Assembly: GCF_004769195.1 (NCBI RefSeq)
Contig: NZ_RQET01000013.1
Location: 124,001 to 188,000, forward strand
Source of the DNA: Leptospira fletcheri
GTDB taxonomy: Bacteria > Spirochaetota > Leptospiria > Leptospirales > Leptospiraceae
Length of the DNA stretch: 64,000 nt
Direction of reading: 5' to 3'
The notes under the pieces: generated by a model
What the model was told of the DNA's origin: nothing
Seen by the model: only the letters and a program-made list of their open reading frames with translations
The model's database searches: none
Translations under genes and position numbers: made by a program
In this document: positions 15,554 to 24,789 of the stretch, in pieces
How the letters are laid out: each line of letters begins with the position of its first letter
Numbering within the stretch: the first letter of the stretch is position 1

Positions 15554-16090
15554 TCAATGCGCCGGTCGGAAATCTTTCAATTTTCCTTGGGCAGCGAGTT
15601 CCTTTCGGACCGCTTCCTGAACGTCTTTCCTAAGACCCAATTCGAAAAATACGTCCGCCACTACGAAGATAGGCGCGGATACGATCGCCTGAAAAAGGTT
15701 ATCGAAAACCGCAGGTCTGCTTTTTTCGAAGATAAAGTGCCCATAAAACTGCGCTCCCCATCCTACCAACTGAGCCACTCCGAAAACCGTCCAAGCCATG
15801 TAGGCTTCGAGAGAGGCCGTCAGATAATGGGCAAGAGACAAAAGAGAGCCGAAAACGAGAGCCGTGGCCAAGGCGAAAATAAAGTCCAAGCTGAAATAGT
15901 AGCCCAACACGACTGCCGCAAAGACCGTTGCCGCAGTGATTTCGAAACCTGCTACCGAAAACAAAGCGAACCGACTCAATACGAGGAATAAAGTGAACGT
16001 GATGGTGGGAACCCCCAAAACGTGGATCCAGATGTTTCTTTTTTCCTGGTGATACGCCGAGTAAAAGACCATCTCTTTTGCAAATTTCAT
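15554..16090 (-). CDS. Mpo1-like (DUF962) membrane protein
   Basis: A 178-residue protein of the Mpo1/YGL010w family. The N-terminal signature is FYSAYHQEKRNIWIHVLGVP, with spaced histidines and asparagine, followed by four or five hydrophobic helices and the short C-terminal repeat HFIFEKSRPAVFDN. In yeast Mpo1 is an iron-dependent dioxygenase in alpha-oxidation of 2-hydroxy fatty acids; the bacterial role is inferred by homology. The start is the ATG at 16090, preceded by AGGGAG; an upstream in-frame start at 16312 would run across the divergent promoter and is disfavoured. Confidence 0.78.
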   Translation of the reverse strand: MKFAKEMVFYSAYHQEKRNIWIHVLGVPTITFTLFLVLSRFALFSVAGFEITAATVFAAVVLGYYFSLDFIFALATALVFGSLLSLAHYLTASLEAYMAWTVFGVAQLVGWGAQFYGHFIFEKSRPAVFDNLFQAIVSAPIFVVADVFFELGLRKDVQEAVRKELAAQGKLKDFRPAH

Positions 16091-16217
16091 GGTTGCACTC
16101 CCTAACGAAGATGTCTCCAGTATAAATCCATTCGGCTCGATTTCGCTTGAACGAATCTGCCTTTTTCGCAAAAAAATCCATTGCAGAATACTTGTTCGAA
16201 ATAAAAGAGAGTAACGA

Positions 16218-17036
16218 ATGGAGACTGTTTTTTTCGTACTTTCCAAGATTGCCGGAATCTTTCTATTTCCCTTGCCGATCTGTTTGATTTTGGCTTTCTG
16301 GGCCGGACTCAAGCTTCCGAAAAAGAAGCAAAGAATCGCGGTTTGTCTCCCTCTGCTTCTGCTCTGGGTCTGTTCTACGGATTCGTTTTCCCAATGGTTA
16401 GTTCAGGGTTTAGAAGAGAAATATCCGCCGGTTTCCTCCAAAGAACTTCCCAAGGCGGACGCGATCGTCGTATTGGGAGGAGCCGTGGACAATATGAATC
16501 TCTATTCCGAGAGACCTCAATTGGGTCCTTCCGCAGAACGGATGACGGATGCGATTTTGTTATACAAAGAAGGAAAGGCGCCTCGCATCGTTTTTACCGG
16601 AGGCTCCGGAAACCTACTCTTCCAAACCAAAAAAGAAGCAGAGTTCGCGGAGATGTTTTTCCTTTCTTTCGGGATCCCGAAAACCGCGATTTTTTTGGAA
16701 AGCCAAAGCCGGAATACCAAGGAAAACGCGGAATATACCGCCGAGATCTTCCGCAAAAAGGGCTGGAAATCCCTGATTTTAATCACTTCCGCCTTTCACA
16801 TGGAAAGGTCCTTGAGAGTATTTCATAAGACCGGGCTGAAAATTCATCCTTGGCCTACGGATTACAATTCCCAGATCAAGGTCCTAACCTTGGATTCCTT
16901 CGTTCCTTCGGCCCACACCCTCGCGCTCACCAGCACCGTCTGGAAGGAGAGGATCGGACTCTTGGTTTACGAGGCCCGAGAGCGTATTTCCACTTTTCTT
17001 CCCCTTAGGCTCCGGTTTCCTTGGTCTAAGGACTAG
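16218..17036 (+). CDS. YdcF/SanA-type DUF218 envelope protein
   Basis: A 272-residue protein with two N-terminal membrane segments (about 5-28 and 40-55), then a DUF218 domain: ADAIVVLGGAVDN, PSAERMTDAILLYKEGKAPRI-type helix, FTGGSG, SRNTKENA and ITSAFHMERS. The family (SanA, ElyC, YdcF) is tied to envelope integrity and peptidoglycan precursor metabolism. It ends 12 bases before ccmE, so it is probably co-transcribed with the cytochrome c genes, though a functional link is not established. Confidence 0.82.
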   Translation: METVFFVLSKIAGIFLFPLPICLILAFWAGLKLPKKKQRIAVCLPLLLLWVCSTDSFSQWLVQGLEEKYPPVSSKELPKADAIVVLGGAVDNMNLYSERPQLGPSAERMTDAILLYKEGKAPRIVFTGGSGNLLFQTKKEAEFAEMFFLSFGIPKTAIFLESQSRNTKENAEYTAEIFRKKGWKSLILITSAFHMERSLRVFHKTGLKIHPWPTDYNSQIKVLTLDSFVPSAHTLALTSTVWKERIGLLVYEARERISTFLPLRLRFPWSKD

Positions 17037-17048
17037 CCAGTAAAAACG

Positions 17049-17477
17049 ATGAACGTTAAATTCGCAATCCTCGCCGGTACCATCGCTCTCTCCTTGGGAG
17101 CCATCGCCTTCTTTTCCTCCAAAGAAACCTCTTATATCCTTTTGGATGCTTCGGAACTCGCCGCTCACCCCGCAAAGTACGACGGGGATGAATTGCTCCG
17201 AGTGCGAGGATTCGTAAAACTAGGGACCGTTGTCCGCGAGGGAAAAACCGCCAAATTCGTTCTGCAACTGAACGATCGGGAAGTCCCCGTGTATTTCACG
17301 GGAGCGACACTTCTCCCGGATGCGTTCAAGGAAGGCACTCGCGCCAGAGTGGACGGAGTCTGGAAAAACGGAACTCTCGTCGCGGATAGAGTAGAGGCAA
17401 AATGCGCTTCCAAATACGAAGCGGGTTATTCCGATCAGGAAGCCTCTGCAGAAGAATATGAAAGCGGGTCCCGATGA
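17049..17477 (+). CDS. ccmE: Cytochrome c maturation haem chaperone CcmE, CxxxY variant
   Basis: A 142-residue periplasmic haem chaperone anchored by one N-terminal helix (about 3-22) with an OB-fold domain (VRGFVKLGTVV, VPVYFTGATLLPDAF, VDGVWKNGTLVADRV). It takes haem from CcmC and hands it to CcmF. In the usual protein the haem is bound covalently by His in HDENY. Here the equivalent is C119-ASK-Y123, so cysteine replaces histidine. This CxxxY type is known from some archaea and bacteria, including Desulfovibrio, as variant System I. It overlaps ccmF by 4 bases. Confidence 0.92.
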   Translation: MNVKFAILAGTIALSLGAIAFFSSKETSYILLDASELAAHPAKYDGDELLRVRGFVKLGTVVREGKTAKFVLQLNDREVPVYFTGATLLPDAFKEGTRARVDGVWKNGTLVADRVEAKCASKYEAGYSDQEASAEEYESGSR

Positions 17478-19657
17478 ACGATTTCGGAGCGCTCTGCCTC
17501 ATCACTTCTTTTTCCCTTCTTCTCTTTTCCATCGTTCAGACCTCTTACGGAATTTTCCGAAACGATCCGCAAGGAATCGAATTGGGACGATACACACTGA
17601 TGACCAACTTCGGAGTGGTCTTGCTCGCCTTCGCCGTTTTGGTGGTCCAATTGGTCCGCACGGATCTCAGCAATTACTATGTGGCCATGCATTCGAGCGA
17701 GCACCTTCCTCTATTCTATAAAATGACTTCCGTATGGTCCGGCTCTTCGGGATCCCTTCTCTTCTGGAATCTTCTCCTCTCCTTCTTTACGTTTTTGGTT
17801 CTGTGGCAGACCAGGCAACTGGTCAACGACCGGGTTCCCGTAATGAACCTGAGCCTTGCGGTGCTTGCCTGCTTTTTCTCGTTCCTGGCCATTTTCTTTC
17901 CGGACGCCCAGCCTTTCCGGGAATTCCAACCCGCGGCAGCAGCCGGAAGAGGACTGAATCCTCTCCTACAGCACTGGGCTATGATCATTCACCCGCCCAT
18001 CCTGTACGTAGGTTACGTCAGCTTTGCGATTCCGTTTTCGATCGCCACTTCCGCTCTGATCACCGGGCAACTCTCCGAAAACTGGTTCCGGTTCGTTCGT
18101 AGGTGGAGCATCTTTTCCTGGTTCTTTTTGGGAACGGGGATCCTATTGGGATCCAAATGGGCCTACGAAGAACTCGGTTGGGGAGGATATTGGGCCTGGG
18201 ATCCGGTGGAGAACGCGAGTCTCATGCCTTGGCTTTTATCCACCGCTTTCCTGCATTCCATGATCATTCAGGAAAGAAGAGGAATGCTGAAATTCTGGAA
18301 TATGCTTCTGATCATTCTGGCATTCCATTTTTGTCTGCTCGGAACCTGGATCACACGAAGCGGAGTTCTGGAAGGACCCCACTCCTTTTCCAAATCCACG
18401 ATAGGAACCCCCTTTATCATATACATAGGGATCAGCTTTTTCGTATATTGCGGTTTTTTAATCTATAGAAGAAAGGAACTTTCCCCGGAAAGAAATCTGG
18501 AGGCGATGACCTCCAAAGAAGGAAGTTTCCTGCTGAACAATTTCCTCTTAGTGATCGCCACCCTATCCATATTATTAGGAGTGTTTTCGCCGCTGCTGTA
18601 CGGCCGAGAGTTCAAGGCGCCGTGGTTCAATTCTTGGGGAGTTCCTTCCGGAATTCTGTTGCTCCTTTTGATGGGTTCCGCGCCTCTCTTAGCTTGGAGA
18701 AAAGGCGCTGATAAGATTTTCTTCGCCACACTTTTCAAACCTCTGATCGCCGGAGTTCTCGGAGCGGCGGCTTATATATTCTATTATTCCCGCAATTATT
18801 CCATCAGTGATTACAGTTTGGGCGACGTATTGGGAGAAGTCTACAGCGTCCTGACGGTGGGTCTGGGGATCTTTACTCTAGCCGGCATCGCTCAGGAATA
18901 CCATCGCGGAATCGCAGCTCGCAGAATCTCTTATCCGAAGGAAGGATATTTCACCGCCGGAATTCGGATGTTATTGAAGAATAAACGAAGATACGGCGGA
19001 TATCTAGTCCATCTGTCCATGGTGATCTTATTCGTCGGCCTGGCGGGAAACGCTTTCAAACAGAACACGTCTGTCAAATTTTTCTACTTTTTGGAACTCC
19101 CGAGGGCGAACGAAGTCGTCTATACCAGCCAGGATACCGCAGTACTCGGGGATTATGTGATCGCCGCGAGCAGCTTAAAGATCAAACCCATCGTCAACGG
19201 AGATCCTAACGAAGGCGTCAATCACCGCAATGTGATCGTCACTCACGAGGCGACCTTCGAGGTAAAACGCCAATTGAAGGATTTCGTGACCATGGTCACC
19301 GAGAGAAGGTTTTATCCCCAGATTTCCCATTTGAGCGGAGATTTCGAGACTCATATCCCTACGAGCGAACCGGCAATTGCTTCCACTCCCAAGGAAGATC
19401 TGTACGTCCAATTGGGAGCGATCGAACACGCGGACCTATCCGACGAAAATCCGGATCTTCCCAGATTGTTCATGAGCTATTTCTTTACCCGGGATCCCGA
19501 TCTCAAGTCGGAACAGTATCTGCACTTTCCTAGACAAATCGTCGCGAATCTGGAGGTTTGGATCAACCCCATGGTCAAATTCATTTGGGCGGGCTCGCTT
19601 CTCTTTTTTCTTTCCGGCTTATTGATCCTACTTCCGATCGGAGAGAATAGACCGTGA
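17474..19657 (+). CDS. ccmF: Cytochrome c haem lyase CcmF
   Basis: A 727-residue polytopic membrane protein. It has the tryptophan-rich WWD signature GGYWAWDPVENASLMPWL, the preceding GSKWAYEELGWGG, HPPILYVGYV near the first haem histidine region, and about fourteen hydrophobic helices with a large periplasmic loop before the last one. It ligates haem from CcmE onto the CxxCH motif of apocytochromes. Length is close to the roughly 650-residue family norm with a longer C-terminal loop. Start ATG overlaps ccmE (ATGA), and its stop overlaps the next gene by 4 bases. Confidence 0.95.
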   Translation: MNDFGALCLITSFSLLLFSIVQTSYGIFRNDPQGIELGRYTLMTNFGVVLLAFAVLVVQLVRTDLSNYYVAMHSSEHLPLFYKMTSVWSGSSGSLLFWNLLLSFFTFLVLWQTRQLVNDRVPVMNLSLAVLACFFSFLAIFFPDAQPFREFQPAAAAGRGLNPLLQHWAMIIHPPILYVGYVSFAIPFSIATSALITGQLSENWFRFVRRWSIFSWFFLGTGILLGSKWAYEELGWGGYWAWDPVENASLMPWLLSTAFLHSMIIQERRGMLKFWNMLLIILAFHFCLLGTWITRSGVLEGPHSFSKSTIGTPFIIYIGISFFVYCGFLIYRRKELSPERNLEAMTSKEGSFLLNNFLLVIATLSILLGVFSPLLYGREFKAPWFNSWGVPSGILLLLLMGSAPLLAWRKGADKIFFATLFKPLIAGVLGAAAYIFYYSRNYSISDYSLGDVLGEVYSVLTVGLGIFTLAGIAQEYHRGIAARRISYPKEGYFTAGIRMLLKNKRRYGGYLVHLSMVILFVGLAGNAFKQNTSVKFFYFLELPRANEVVYTSQDTAVLGDYVIAASSLKIKPIVNGDPNEGVNHRNVIVTHEATFEVKRQLKDFVTMVTERRFYPQISHLSGDFETHIPTSEPAIASTPKEDLYVQLGAIEHADLSDENPDLPRLFMSYFFTRDPDLKSEQYLHFPRQIVANLEVWINPMVKFIWAGSLLFFLSGLLILLPIGENRP

Positions 19658-20205
19658 AATTCTCTTCAATCGCAGCGGTTCTCTTGTTCGTCTCTTCGCT
19701 TTCCGCGGAGTCCACCTTCACGAACTTGACCGATCCGCAGGAGATCCGGGCGTTTCACGATGTGACCGGAAGAATACGATGCATCTGCATTCCCTCCATC
19801 GCCATCAAAAGTTGTTCGTTTAACAACTGTACTGTTTCGGCCAAACTGAAAGTGTTTATCGAGAACCGGATCCGATCCGGAGAGTCGGCGGATACGATCG
19901 TGGAAAAAATGGTGAAAGGATTCGGGCCCGACGCCGTCAAGGATCCGGTGATCGCGAAATTCATAGAATCCGGAAACACCGGTATGGCAGAGAGCGTGGT
20001 CTACGGATTCGGGCCGGACATTCTCGCAAAACCCGATTCCACTTGGATAGACGCGAGCCTATTTATGGCGGGGGCGCTGGGAATTCTGCTGATGTTTCTC
20101 TATCTGAAAAAACGCACGACCGCAAAAGCCTCGAGTGCGAATCCGAGCCAGGAAAACGAGGCCTTTCGAAAATATCTTTCCGAAATAGAGGAGAAGCAGA
20201 AATAA
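19654..20205 (+). CDS. CcmH-like protein with altered cysteine motif
   Basis: A 183-residue protein with a signal peptide, a three-helix CcmH/CycL-like domain and a C-terminal membrane helix (about 135-150). The family motif LRCxxCQNQSI, which reduces the apocytochrome, reads IRCICIPSIAIKSCSFNNC here: Cys43, Cys45, Cys54 and Cys59, so the CxxC pair is lost and a CxC plus two extra cysteines replace it. The following helix (AKLKVFIENRIRSGESADTIV) and the GFGPD motif, which occurs twice, fit CcmH. The position directly after ccmF supports the call. Whether it still acts as a thiol reductant is unclear. Confidence 0.75.
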   Translation: MKFSSIAAVLLFVSSLSAESTFTNLTDPQEIRAFHDVTGRIRCICIPSIAIKSCSFNNCTVSAKLKVFIENRIRSGESADTIVEKMVKGFGPDAVKDPVIAKFIESGNTGMAESVVYGFGPDILAKPDSTWIDASLFMAGALGILLMFLYLKKRTTAKASSANPSQENEAFRKYLSEIEEKQK

Positions 20206-20613
20206 ATGGACTTTCTTTTGATATTCTTCTACCTTCTGCTCGCCTCACTGGTCGTAACTCCTTTCGCGTACGTGAGATTCGTAAAGAGAGAGAACGGATC
20301 GGAACTAGAGACGGAAAAAAAGGAATTGGTCAATCGAAGGGAAGTTTTATTAGAAAATCTGAAAGATCTAAAAATCGAGTTCGACACCGGAAAACTGACG
20401 GATCCGGAATTCAAAGCCATCTCGGCGGGAATCGTACGGGAGTTGGAGGAGCAGGATCGGAAAATCAAAACCTGGTCGGAAAAGAGTCCGCAACAATTCT
20501 CGGAGGAAAAGAATCCAGTTCCGAGACAAAAATATTGCCACCAATGCGGCTTCAAGATCGAATTAGTAGGCGCCAAATTCTGTCCCGAATGCGGCACCAA
20601 ACTTCTATCCTGA
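20206..20613 (+). CDS. Membrane-anchored coiled-coil zinc-ribbon protein (CcmI-like position)
   Basis: A 135-residue protein with one N-terminal membrane helix (about 3-24), a charged helical stretch (ETEKKELVNRREVLLENLKDLK, 36-57) and a C-terminal zinc ribbon with CHQCGF and CPECGT. It starts on the base after the ccmH-like stop, so it is the last gene of the cytochrome c operon. The anchor-plus-helix layout recalls the N-terminus of CcmI, the apocytochrome chaperone, but TPR repeats are absent. Function is inferred from position only. Confidence 0.75.
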   Translation: MDFLLIFFYLLLASLVVTPFAYVRFVKRENGSELETEKKELVNRREVLLENLKDLKIEFDTGKLTDPEFKAISAGIVRELEEQDRKIKTWSEKSPQQFSEEKNPVPRQKYCHQCGFKIELVGAKFCPECGTKLLS

Positions 20614-20615
20614 AA

Positions 20616-21284
20616 TCAATATACCATGGTGATCCGATAGTCCCAGGATTTATTTCCGGCCTTTTCTATCGTATCCGATAAGGGCAATCGATAACTCAGT
20701 CGACCCAGATTGACTTCTCCGCGATTGGACGTGCAGATCGAAGTGATCGGGAAGTTCACGCGAAAATTCATGGAATTCGTCCGGATCAAACGTAAGGTTT
20801 CACCGAAGACCTTTTTTTCTCCGTCCATCTGCATGGAATCCGCGGCTCGCGTGGCGGAAGGAAATTCCCTCTTGATATAGATCGTCCTCGCCTTCTCCTT
20901 TTTGATCTGCACGCTGCCGATCAGAATCCCTTCTATCTGGGTGATATCCGCGAATTCCACCTTATAATTCACCTTTGCCTTCTCCCGAAACGCTCCTGGT
21001 TCCGCTTCGGGACTTTCCAGCTTTTGAAAACTATAATCCTTCAAAACCACGCTTTTGGAAAAAAAACCCTTGTTTAATCGGCTCAGGATCTCGTCCCTTC
21101 GTGTCGGCAGAAATTTGATCAGGGATTCGTCGGACTTTTTCTTTGTGGGAACGACGTAAGTCACCTCAAGCACGCCGGAAAGGTCCGGATTGATGGTCAG
21201 CACTTCTTCGTAATCGAAGCAGCCGAGCAGCAAAAAGAAAAACGTCAAAAAGGAAATTCTACAGGAAAGTCTCCCCAAGGCCAT
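20616..21284 (-). CDS. Hypothetical lipoprotein
   Basis: A 222-residue protein with a hydrophobic signal ending in FFLLLGC (Cys22), a clear lipobox. The mature part is rich in beta-strand patterns and resembles the uncharacterised spirochaetal proteins with EVLTINPDLSGVLEVTYVVP at the N-terminus, a motif also seen in bacterial LppM-like proteins. No catalytic motif. It converges with the cytochrome c operon, leaving 2 bases between the stops. Confidence 0.7.
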   Translation of the reverse strand: MALGRLSCRISFLTFFFLLLGCFDYEEVLTINPDLSGVLEVTYVVPTKKKSDESLIKFLPTRRDEILSRLNKGFFSKSVVLKDYSFQKLESPEAEPGAFREKAKVNYKVEFADITQIEGILIGSVQIKKEKARTIYIKREFPSATRAADSMQMDGEKKVFGETLRLIRTNSMNFRVNFPITSICTSNRGEVNLGRLSYRLPLSDTIEKAGNKSWDYRITMVY

Positions 21285-21330
21285 ACCTTCATTCGGGGGG
21301 ACGGGGCGGAATTCGTCAATGGGAAAAGAC

Positions 21331-21357
21331 GACCCCCGCAGGGCAAATGCGGGGGTC
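21331..21357. terminator. GC-rich hairpin terminator after amtB
   Basis: Stem GACCCCCGC / GCGGGGGTC, 9 pairs with a 9-base loop. On the minus strand it is followed by GTCTTTTCCC, 14 bases after the ammonium transporter stop. On the plus strand it is followed by TCTTATTTTT, so it may work in both directions. Confidence 0.7.
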
Positions 21358-21371
21358 TCTTATTTTTAGAA

Positions 21372-22739
21372 TTATTTGGAAACTGGGTAAGCTTCGTTTC
21401 CGTGTTCTAGAATATCCAATCCTTGGATTTCCTCGTCTTCGGAAACTCTCAAACCGATCGTATATTTTAGCGCGAGAAACAGAAGTGTGGAAGCTCCGAA
21501 CGACCATACGAAGGCCAAAAGGATTCCGGTCATCTGAGTCACCACGGGACCGAAACCTCCTCCGAAAAAGAAGCCGTTGATTCCGCCGTAAGCTTCTTCC
21601 GCAAACAGACCTGCGGCAAGAGTTCCCCAGGCGCCGCAGACTCCGTGTACGGAAACCGCTCCCACCGGATCATCCAATCGGATCCTATCGAAAAAGAGTA
21701 CGCTGAATACCACGAGAACCCCAGCCACCAAGCCGATCACGACTGCGGAAGAAATGCTTACGTTCGCGCAAGGAGAAGTGATCGCTACCAATCCCGCCAA
21801 AGCTCCGTTCAGAGTCAGACCTATATCCGGTTTTTTGAATAGAATCCAGGTCGTTATCATCGCTGCAACCGCACCCGCGGCTGCGGCAAAGTTCGTAGTG
21901 ACTGCGATGATCGCAAAAAGACCACCGGTAACCGAAGTGGTGGAACCCGGATTGAATCCGAACCAACCCAACCAAAGTATGAACACTCCAAGCGCAGCGA
22001 TCGTCATGTTGTGACCGAGAATCGGAACGACTTTCCCGTCCTGGTATTTTCCGATTCTTGGCCCGAGAACCAAGGCTCCGGCCAAACCTGCCCAACCACC
22101 CACGGAGTGAACCACGGTGGAGCCTGCAAAATCGATAAACCCTTTCGTTTCCAGAAAACCCTTATTGAGACCGAACAAGCCCGCCCATGCGGTGGAACCG
22201 AAGACAGGATAAATCAAGGCGGAAATCACGATGGAGAAAATCACGTAGGCGATGAATTTCGTACGTTCCGCCATGGCTCCGGAAACGATCGTAGCGGCCG
22301 TTCCGGCGAACACGAGCTGGAAGATAAAAAACGTGAATCCGCCTGCGTCCGGCTTACCGCCCTTTACGATCAAACCGTCCGCTAGTCCCGGAACTCCGAT
22401 GCCGAAACCGGAAAGCAATTGCGGGCCGAACATGATGGAGAATCCGATGAGCCAATATGCGAGCGAACCGATGGCGAAGTCCATGAAGTTCTTCATCAGG
22501 ATGTTTACCGTGTTTTTTGCACGAGTAAATCCCGCTTCCACCAGCGCGAAACCCGCTTGCATGAAATACACTAGAAAAGCCGCAATCGCGGTCCATAACC
22601 AGTTCGTTTCGCTCCTGAGCGTTGTGATCATGATGTTGAGCGTCGCGTTATCCGGCGTCGGAGCCGCCGCCGGCGTGGATCCGTCCGCCCAAAGTCCGCT
22701 CGCGGCAAGCGCGAGCATTAGTATTGCCAATATGCGCAT
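21372..22739 (-). CDS. amtB: Ammonium transporter Amt
   Basis: A 455-residue Amt/MEP/Rh channel. It has a cleavable signal peptide (about 1-18, ending SGLWADG), an extended N-terminal segment and eleven membrane helices. Signatures include FVLYFMQAGFALVEAGFTRAKN-type helix 1 (AFLVYFMQAGFALVEAGFTR), DFAGSTVVHSVGG with the first pore histidine, LWLGWFGFNPGS, and DDPVGAVSVHGVCGAWG with the second. It conducts ammonium across the cytoplasmic membrane. No glnK/glnB gene lies beside it, unlike the usual pair. It has a strong hairpin terminator downstream. Confidence 0.95.
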   Translation of the reverse strand: MRILAILMLALAASGLWADGSTPAAAPTPDNATLNIMITTLRSETNWLWTAIAAFLVYFMQAGFALVEAGFTRAKNTVNILMKNFMDFAIGSLAYWLIGFSIMFGPQLLSGFGIGVPGLADGLIVKGGKPDAGGFTFFIFQLVFAGTAATIVSGAMAERTKFIAYVIFSIVISALIYPVFGSTAWAGLFGLNKGFLETKGFIDFAGSTVVHSVGGWAGLAGALVLGPRIGKYQDGKVVPILGHNMTIAALGVFILWLGWFGFNPGSTTSVTGGLFAIIAVTTNFAAAAGAVAAMITTWILFKKPDIGLTLNGALAGLVAITSPCANVSISSAVVIGLVAGVLVVFSVLFFDRIRLDDPVGAVSVHGVCGAWGTLAAGLFAEEAYGGINGFFFGGGFGPVVTQMTGILLAFVWSFGASTLLFLALKYTIGLRVSEDEEIQGLDILEHGNEAYPVSK

Positions 22740-22791
22740 ATTGTTTTAAGTCTCCTTTTCTATCTAAAAATCATTCCTGACGGTTCCGTTT

Positions 22792-24639
22792 TTACACTGC
22801 GGCTCTCTCCGCCGCATCTTCCGCTCCCTTCTTGCGGACCAATTCCTCCAACTTCTTCAAGGAGATCTTAAGATACTCGTTCGTCGGAGCGCTTTTCACT
22901 CCCTGTTGAAGGACTTTGATGGCTTTAGCAGTTTCGTTTTCCTTTAAGTAACATCTAGCTAAGCGTAGGCTGGACTTGGCGTAGGTATGGTCGATCGCCA
23001 AAGATCTTTTGAGCGCCTTCTTGGCTTCCGAAATATTGCCCAATTCGTAATATGCGCGACCCAGCAGATATTGGATGTGTTCGGATTCTTCTCCACTCGT
23101 CCGAACGTATTTCTCCATAAACTGAACCCCTTTTTCGAAGTTACGATCCCTGTAATACATTTTGCCGAGGAGGAGAAGGCTGTCCTTCAGGGACTCGTCC
23201 ATGGAAAAGACTTCGAGAGCCTTTTCGTACGCCATCTGATCTTTCTTACTCTTTGCGGCCGCTTTCGCCAGAGAAAGCACGGATCTTGCCTTTCCCAATT
23301 CCGGATTGCATTGCAACGCCAAGAGGGAAACGTCGTCTCCCGTTCTCATGTCCCCTTTAAATCGTTTAAACCTGCCGATTAAGGAACCTACTAAGTCCTC
23401 GATGAAAATCTTATCCCTCTGTTCCTCTATGGTCGCTTTTTCCTGGCGGATCCATTCTATGAATCTCTGGTTTCCGAGTTCCTGGCGGGCTTCGTTCTTC
23501 TGTTCCACGATCCCGTCGGTGGGAAGAAACAGGATATCTCCGGGAAGAATCCTTCCGTGTTTTTCCTCGAAATTATTGCGTTCGACCTCGAATATACCGA
23601 GCGGAACCCCGGCAGTATCCAGCTCTTCCACCCTGCCCGTCGAGGAATGGAAGTGGAGCATCTTTTGATGGGCGGCGTTCACATAAGAGTACGTGTAATC
23701 GCTGTAAACCTTCAACACGAAGGCGGTAAAATAGGTTCCGTCCGGAAGTTGGGGGCGGATCGATTCTCCGAGTTCCGCCAGCATTTCGCCGAGACCCATA
23801 CCCAAGGAAGTACATCTTTGGAACTGGTAGTGAATCGACATGGTCACCAAGGCGGCCGGGATTCCATGTCCGGAAACGTCCACGATGATCGCGGTGATAG
23901 AGTTCCCTTGACGGACAACGTTAAAATAATCGCCCGACACTTCCGTCATGGGCTCGTAGTGAGTCCCGAAATGAAGACCGTTCCAAGCGAGAATGCGAGT
24001 TTCCACGATTTGGCTCTGGACGTTGCGTCCCATACGCATGTCCCATTCGAGTTGTTTTAGGATTTGGGCCTCCCTTTCGTTTGCCAGGACCAAACCTTGG
24101 ATCAGACGCACACTCGTGATGGCCAAGGCGAGTTGTGATCCTAAAGCTTCCAGGATCTCCAGATCGTCTTCCCTATAAAAAAATTCGGTATCGGACTCCA
24201 CCGCGATGGTGCCAAGACATTCCTCTTTGTACATGATCGGAACGCACATGATCGCACGAGTACTTTCGCCTTCGTCGATGTATTCGGGATGGTGGCTTAA
24301 GTCCTGGATGAGCAAAGGCATCCTAGTCTTAAACGTGAAGCCGGAATACCCTTCGTCCTGGCTGAGCTTCCTCCTAGGCGGTTCCGTTTCCTTGAAAAAT
24401 CGGACCGGGTCCAGAAACCTTTCCTTCCACATCCGGAGCGTCGTATTGTCGCACTCGAAGATATCTTTGCATAAACTGATTACGATATCGTAAAGGTCCT
24501 CTTCCTTATCCGCGTTCGCGAATTCCTTGCTGATGTACAAAAGGATATCGATCTTATTCTTTTCCGTTAATCCTCCGACGACCTTTCTCGCACCGCGAAA
24601 CGTGACGACCTTTCTTTGCCCAAATTTGAGTTCTATCAT
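22792..24639 (-). CDS. GAF-SpoIIE (PP2C) phosphatase with C-terminal TPR repeats
   Basis: A 615-residue signalling protein. A GAF domain (about 30-175) is followed by a SpoIIE/PP2C phosphatase domain (about 215-410) with VSGDYFNVV, DVSGHGIPAALV, LPTDGIVEQKN and TGDDVSLLAL, which carry the metal-binding aspartates. The last 150 residues hold about four TPR repeats (GRAYYELGNISEAKKALKRS and others). It resembles RsbU-type phosphatases that switch anti-sigma-factor antagonists. No partner kinase or antagonist lies nearby; the TPR tail is a candidate docking surface. A hairpin and direct repeat sit upstream. Confidence 0.88.
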   Translation of the reverse strand: MIELKFGQRKVVTFRGARKVVGGLTEKNKIDILLYISKEFANADKEEDLYDIVISLCKDIFECDNTTLRMWKERFLDPVRFFKETEPPRRKLSQDEGYSGFTFKTRMPLLIQDLSHHPEYIDEGESTRAIMCVPIMYKEECLGTIAVESDTEFFYREDDLEILEALGSQLALAITSVRLIQGLVLANEREAQILKQLEWDMRMGRNVQSQIVETRILAWNGLHFGTHYEPMTEVSGDYFNVVRQGNSITAIIVDVSGHGIPAALVTMSIHYQFQRCTSLGMGLGEMLAELGESIRPQLPDGTYFTAFVLKVYSDYTYSYVNAAHQKMLHFHSSTGRVEELDTAGVPLGIFEVERNNFEEKHGRILPGDILFLPTDGIVEQKNEARQELGNQRFIEWIRQEKATIEEQRDKIFIEDLVGSLIGRFKRFKGDMRTGDDVSLLALQCNPELGKARSVLSLAKAAAKSKKDQMAYEKALEVFSMDESLKDSLLLLGKMYYRDRNFEKGVQFMEKYVRTSGEESEHIQYLLGRAYYELGNISEAKKALKRSLAIDHTYAKSSLRLARCYLKENETAKAIKVLQQGVKSAPTNEYLKISLKKLEELVRKKGAEDAAERAAV

Positions 24640-24754
24640 ATCGGAATCCCTACGAATCGGTATTTTGAAGATTCGCTTGGTTCTTTTTTAACGATATGCA
24701 ATTAGCGTACCAAGAGACCAATCACCCAAATATTGCTCATAAAAAGGCTATTTA

Positions 24755-24789
24755 AACAGATATTGCCCATAAAATAAGCAATATCTGTT
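24755..24789. repeat. 12-base perfect inverted repeat with an adjacent half copy
   Basis: AACAGATATTGC at 24755-24766 and its exact complement at 24778-24789 with an 11-base spacer. ATATTGCTCATAAAA at 24730-24744 repeats ATATTGCCCATAAAA of the left arm and spacer. It lies between the hydrolase stop and the phosphatase start. It has only a weak T run for a terminator, so it may be an operator or both. Confidence 0.6.
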
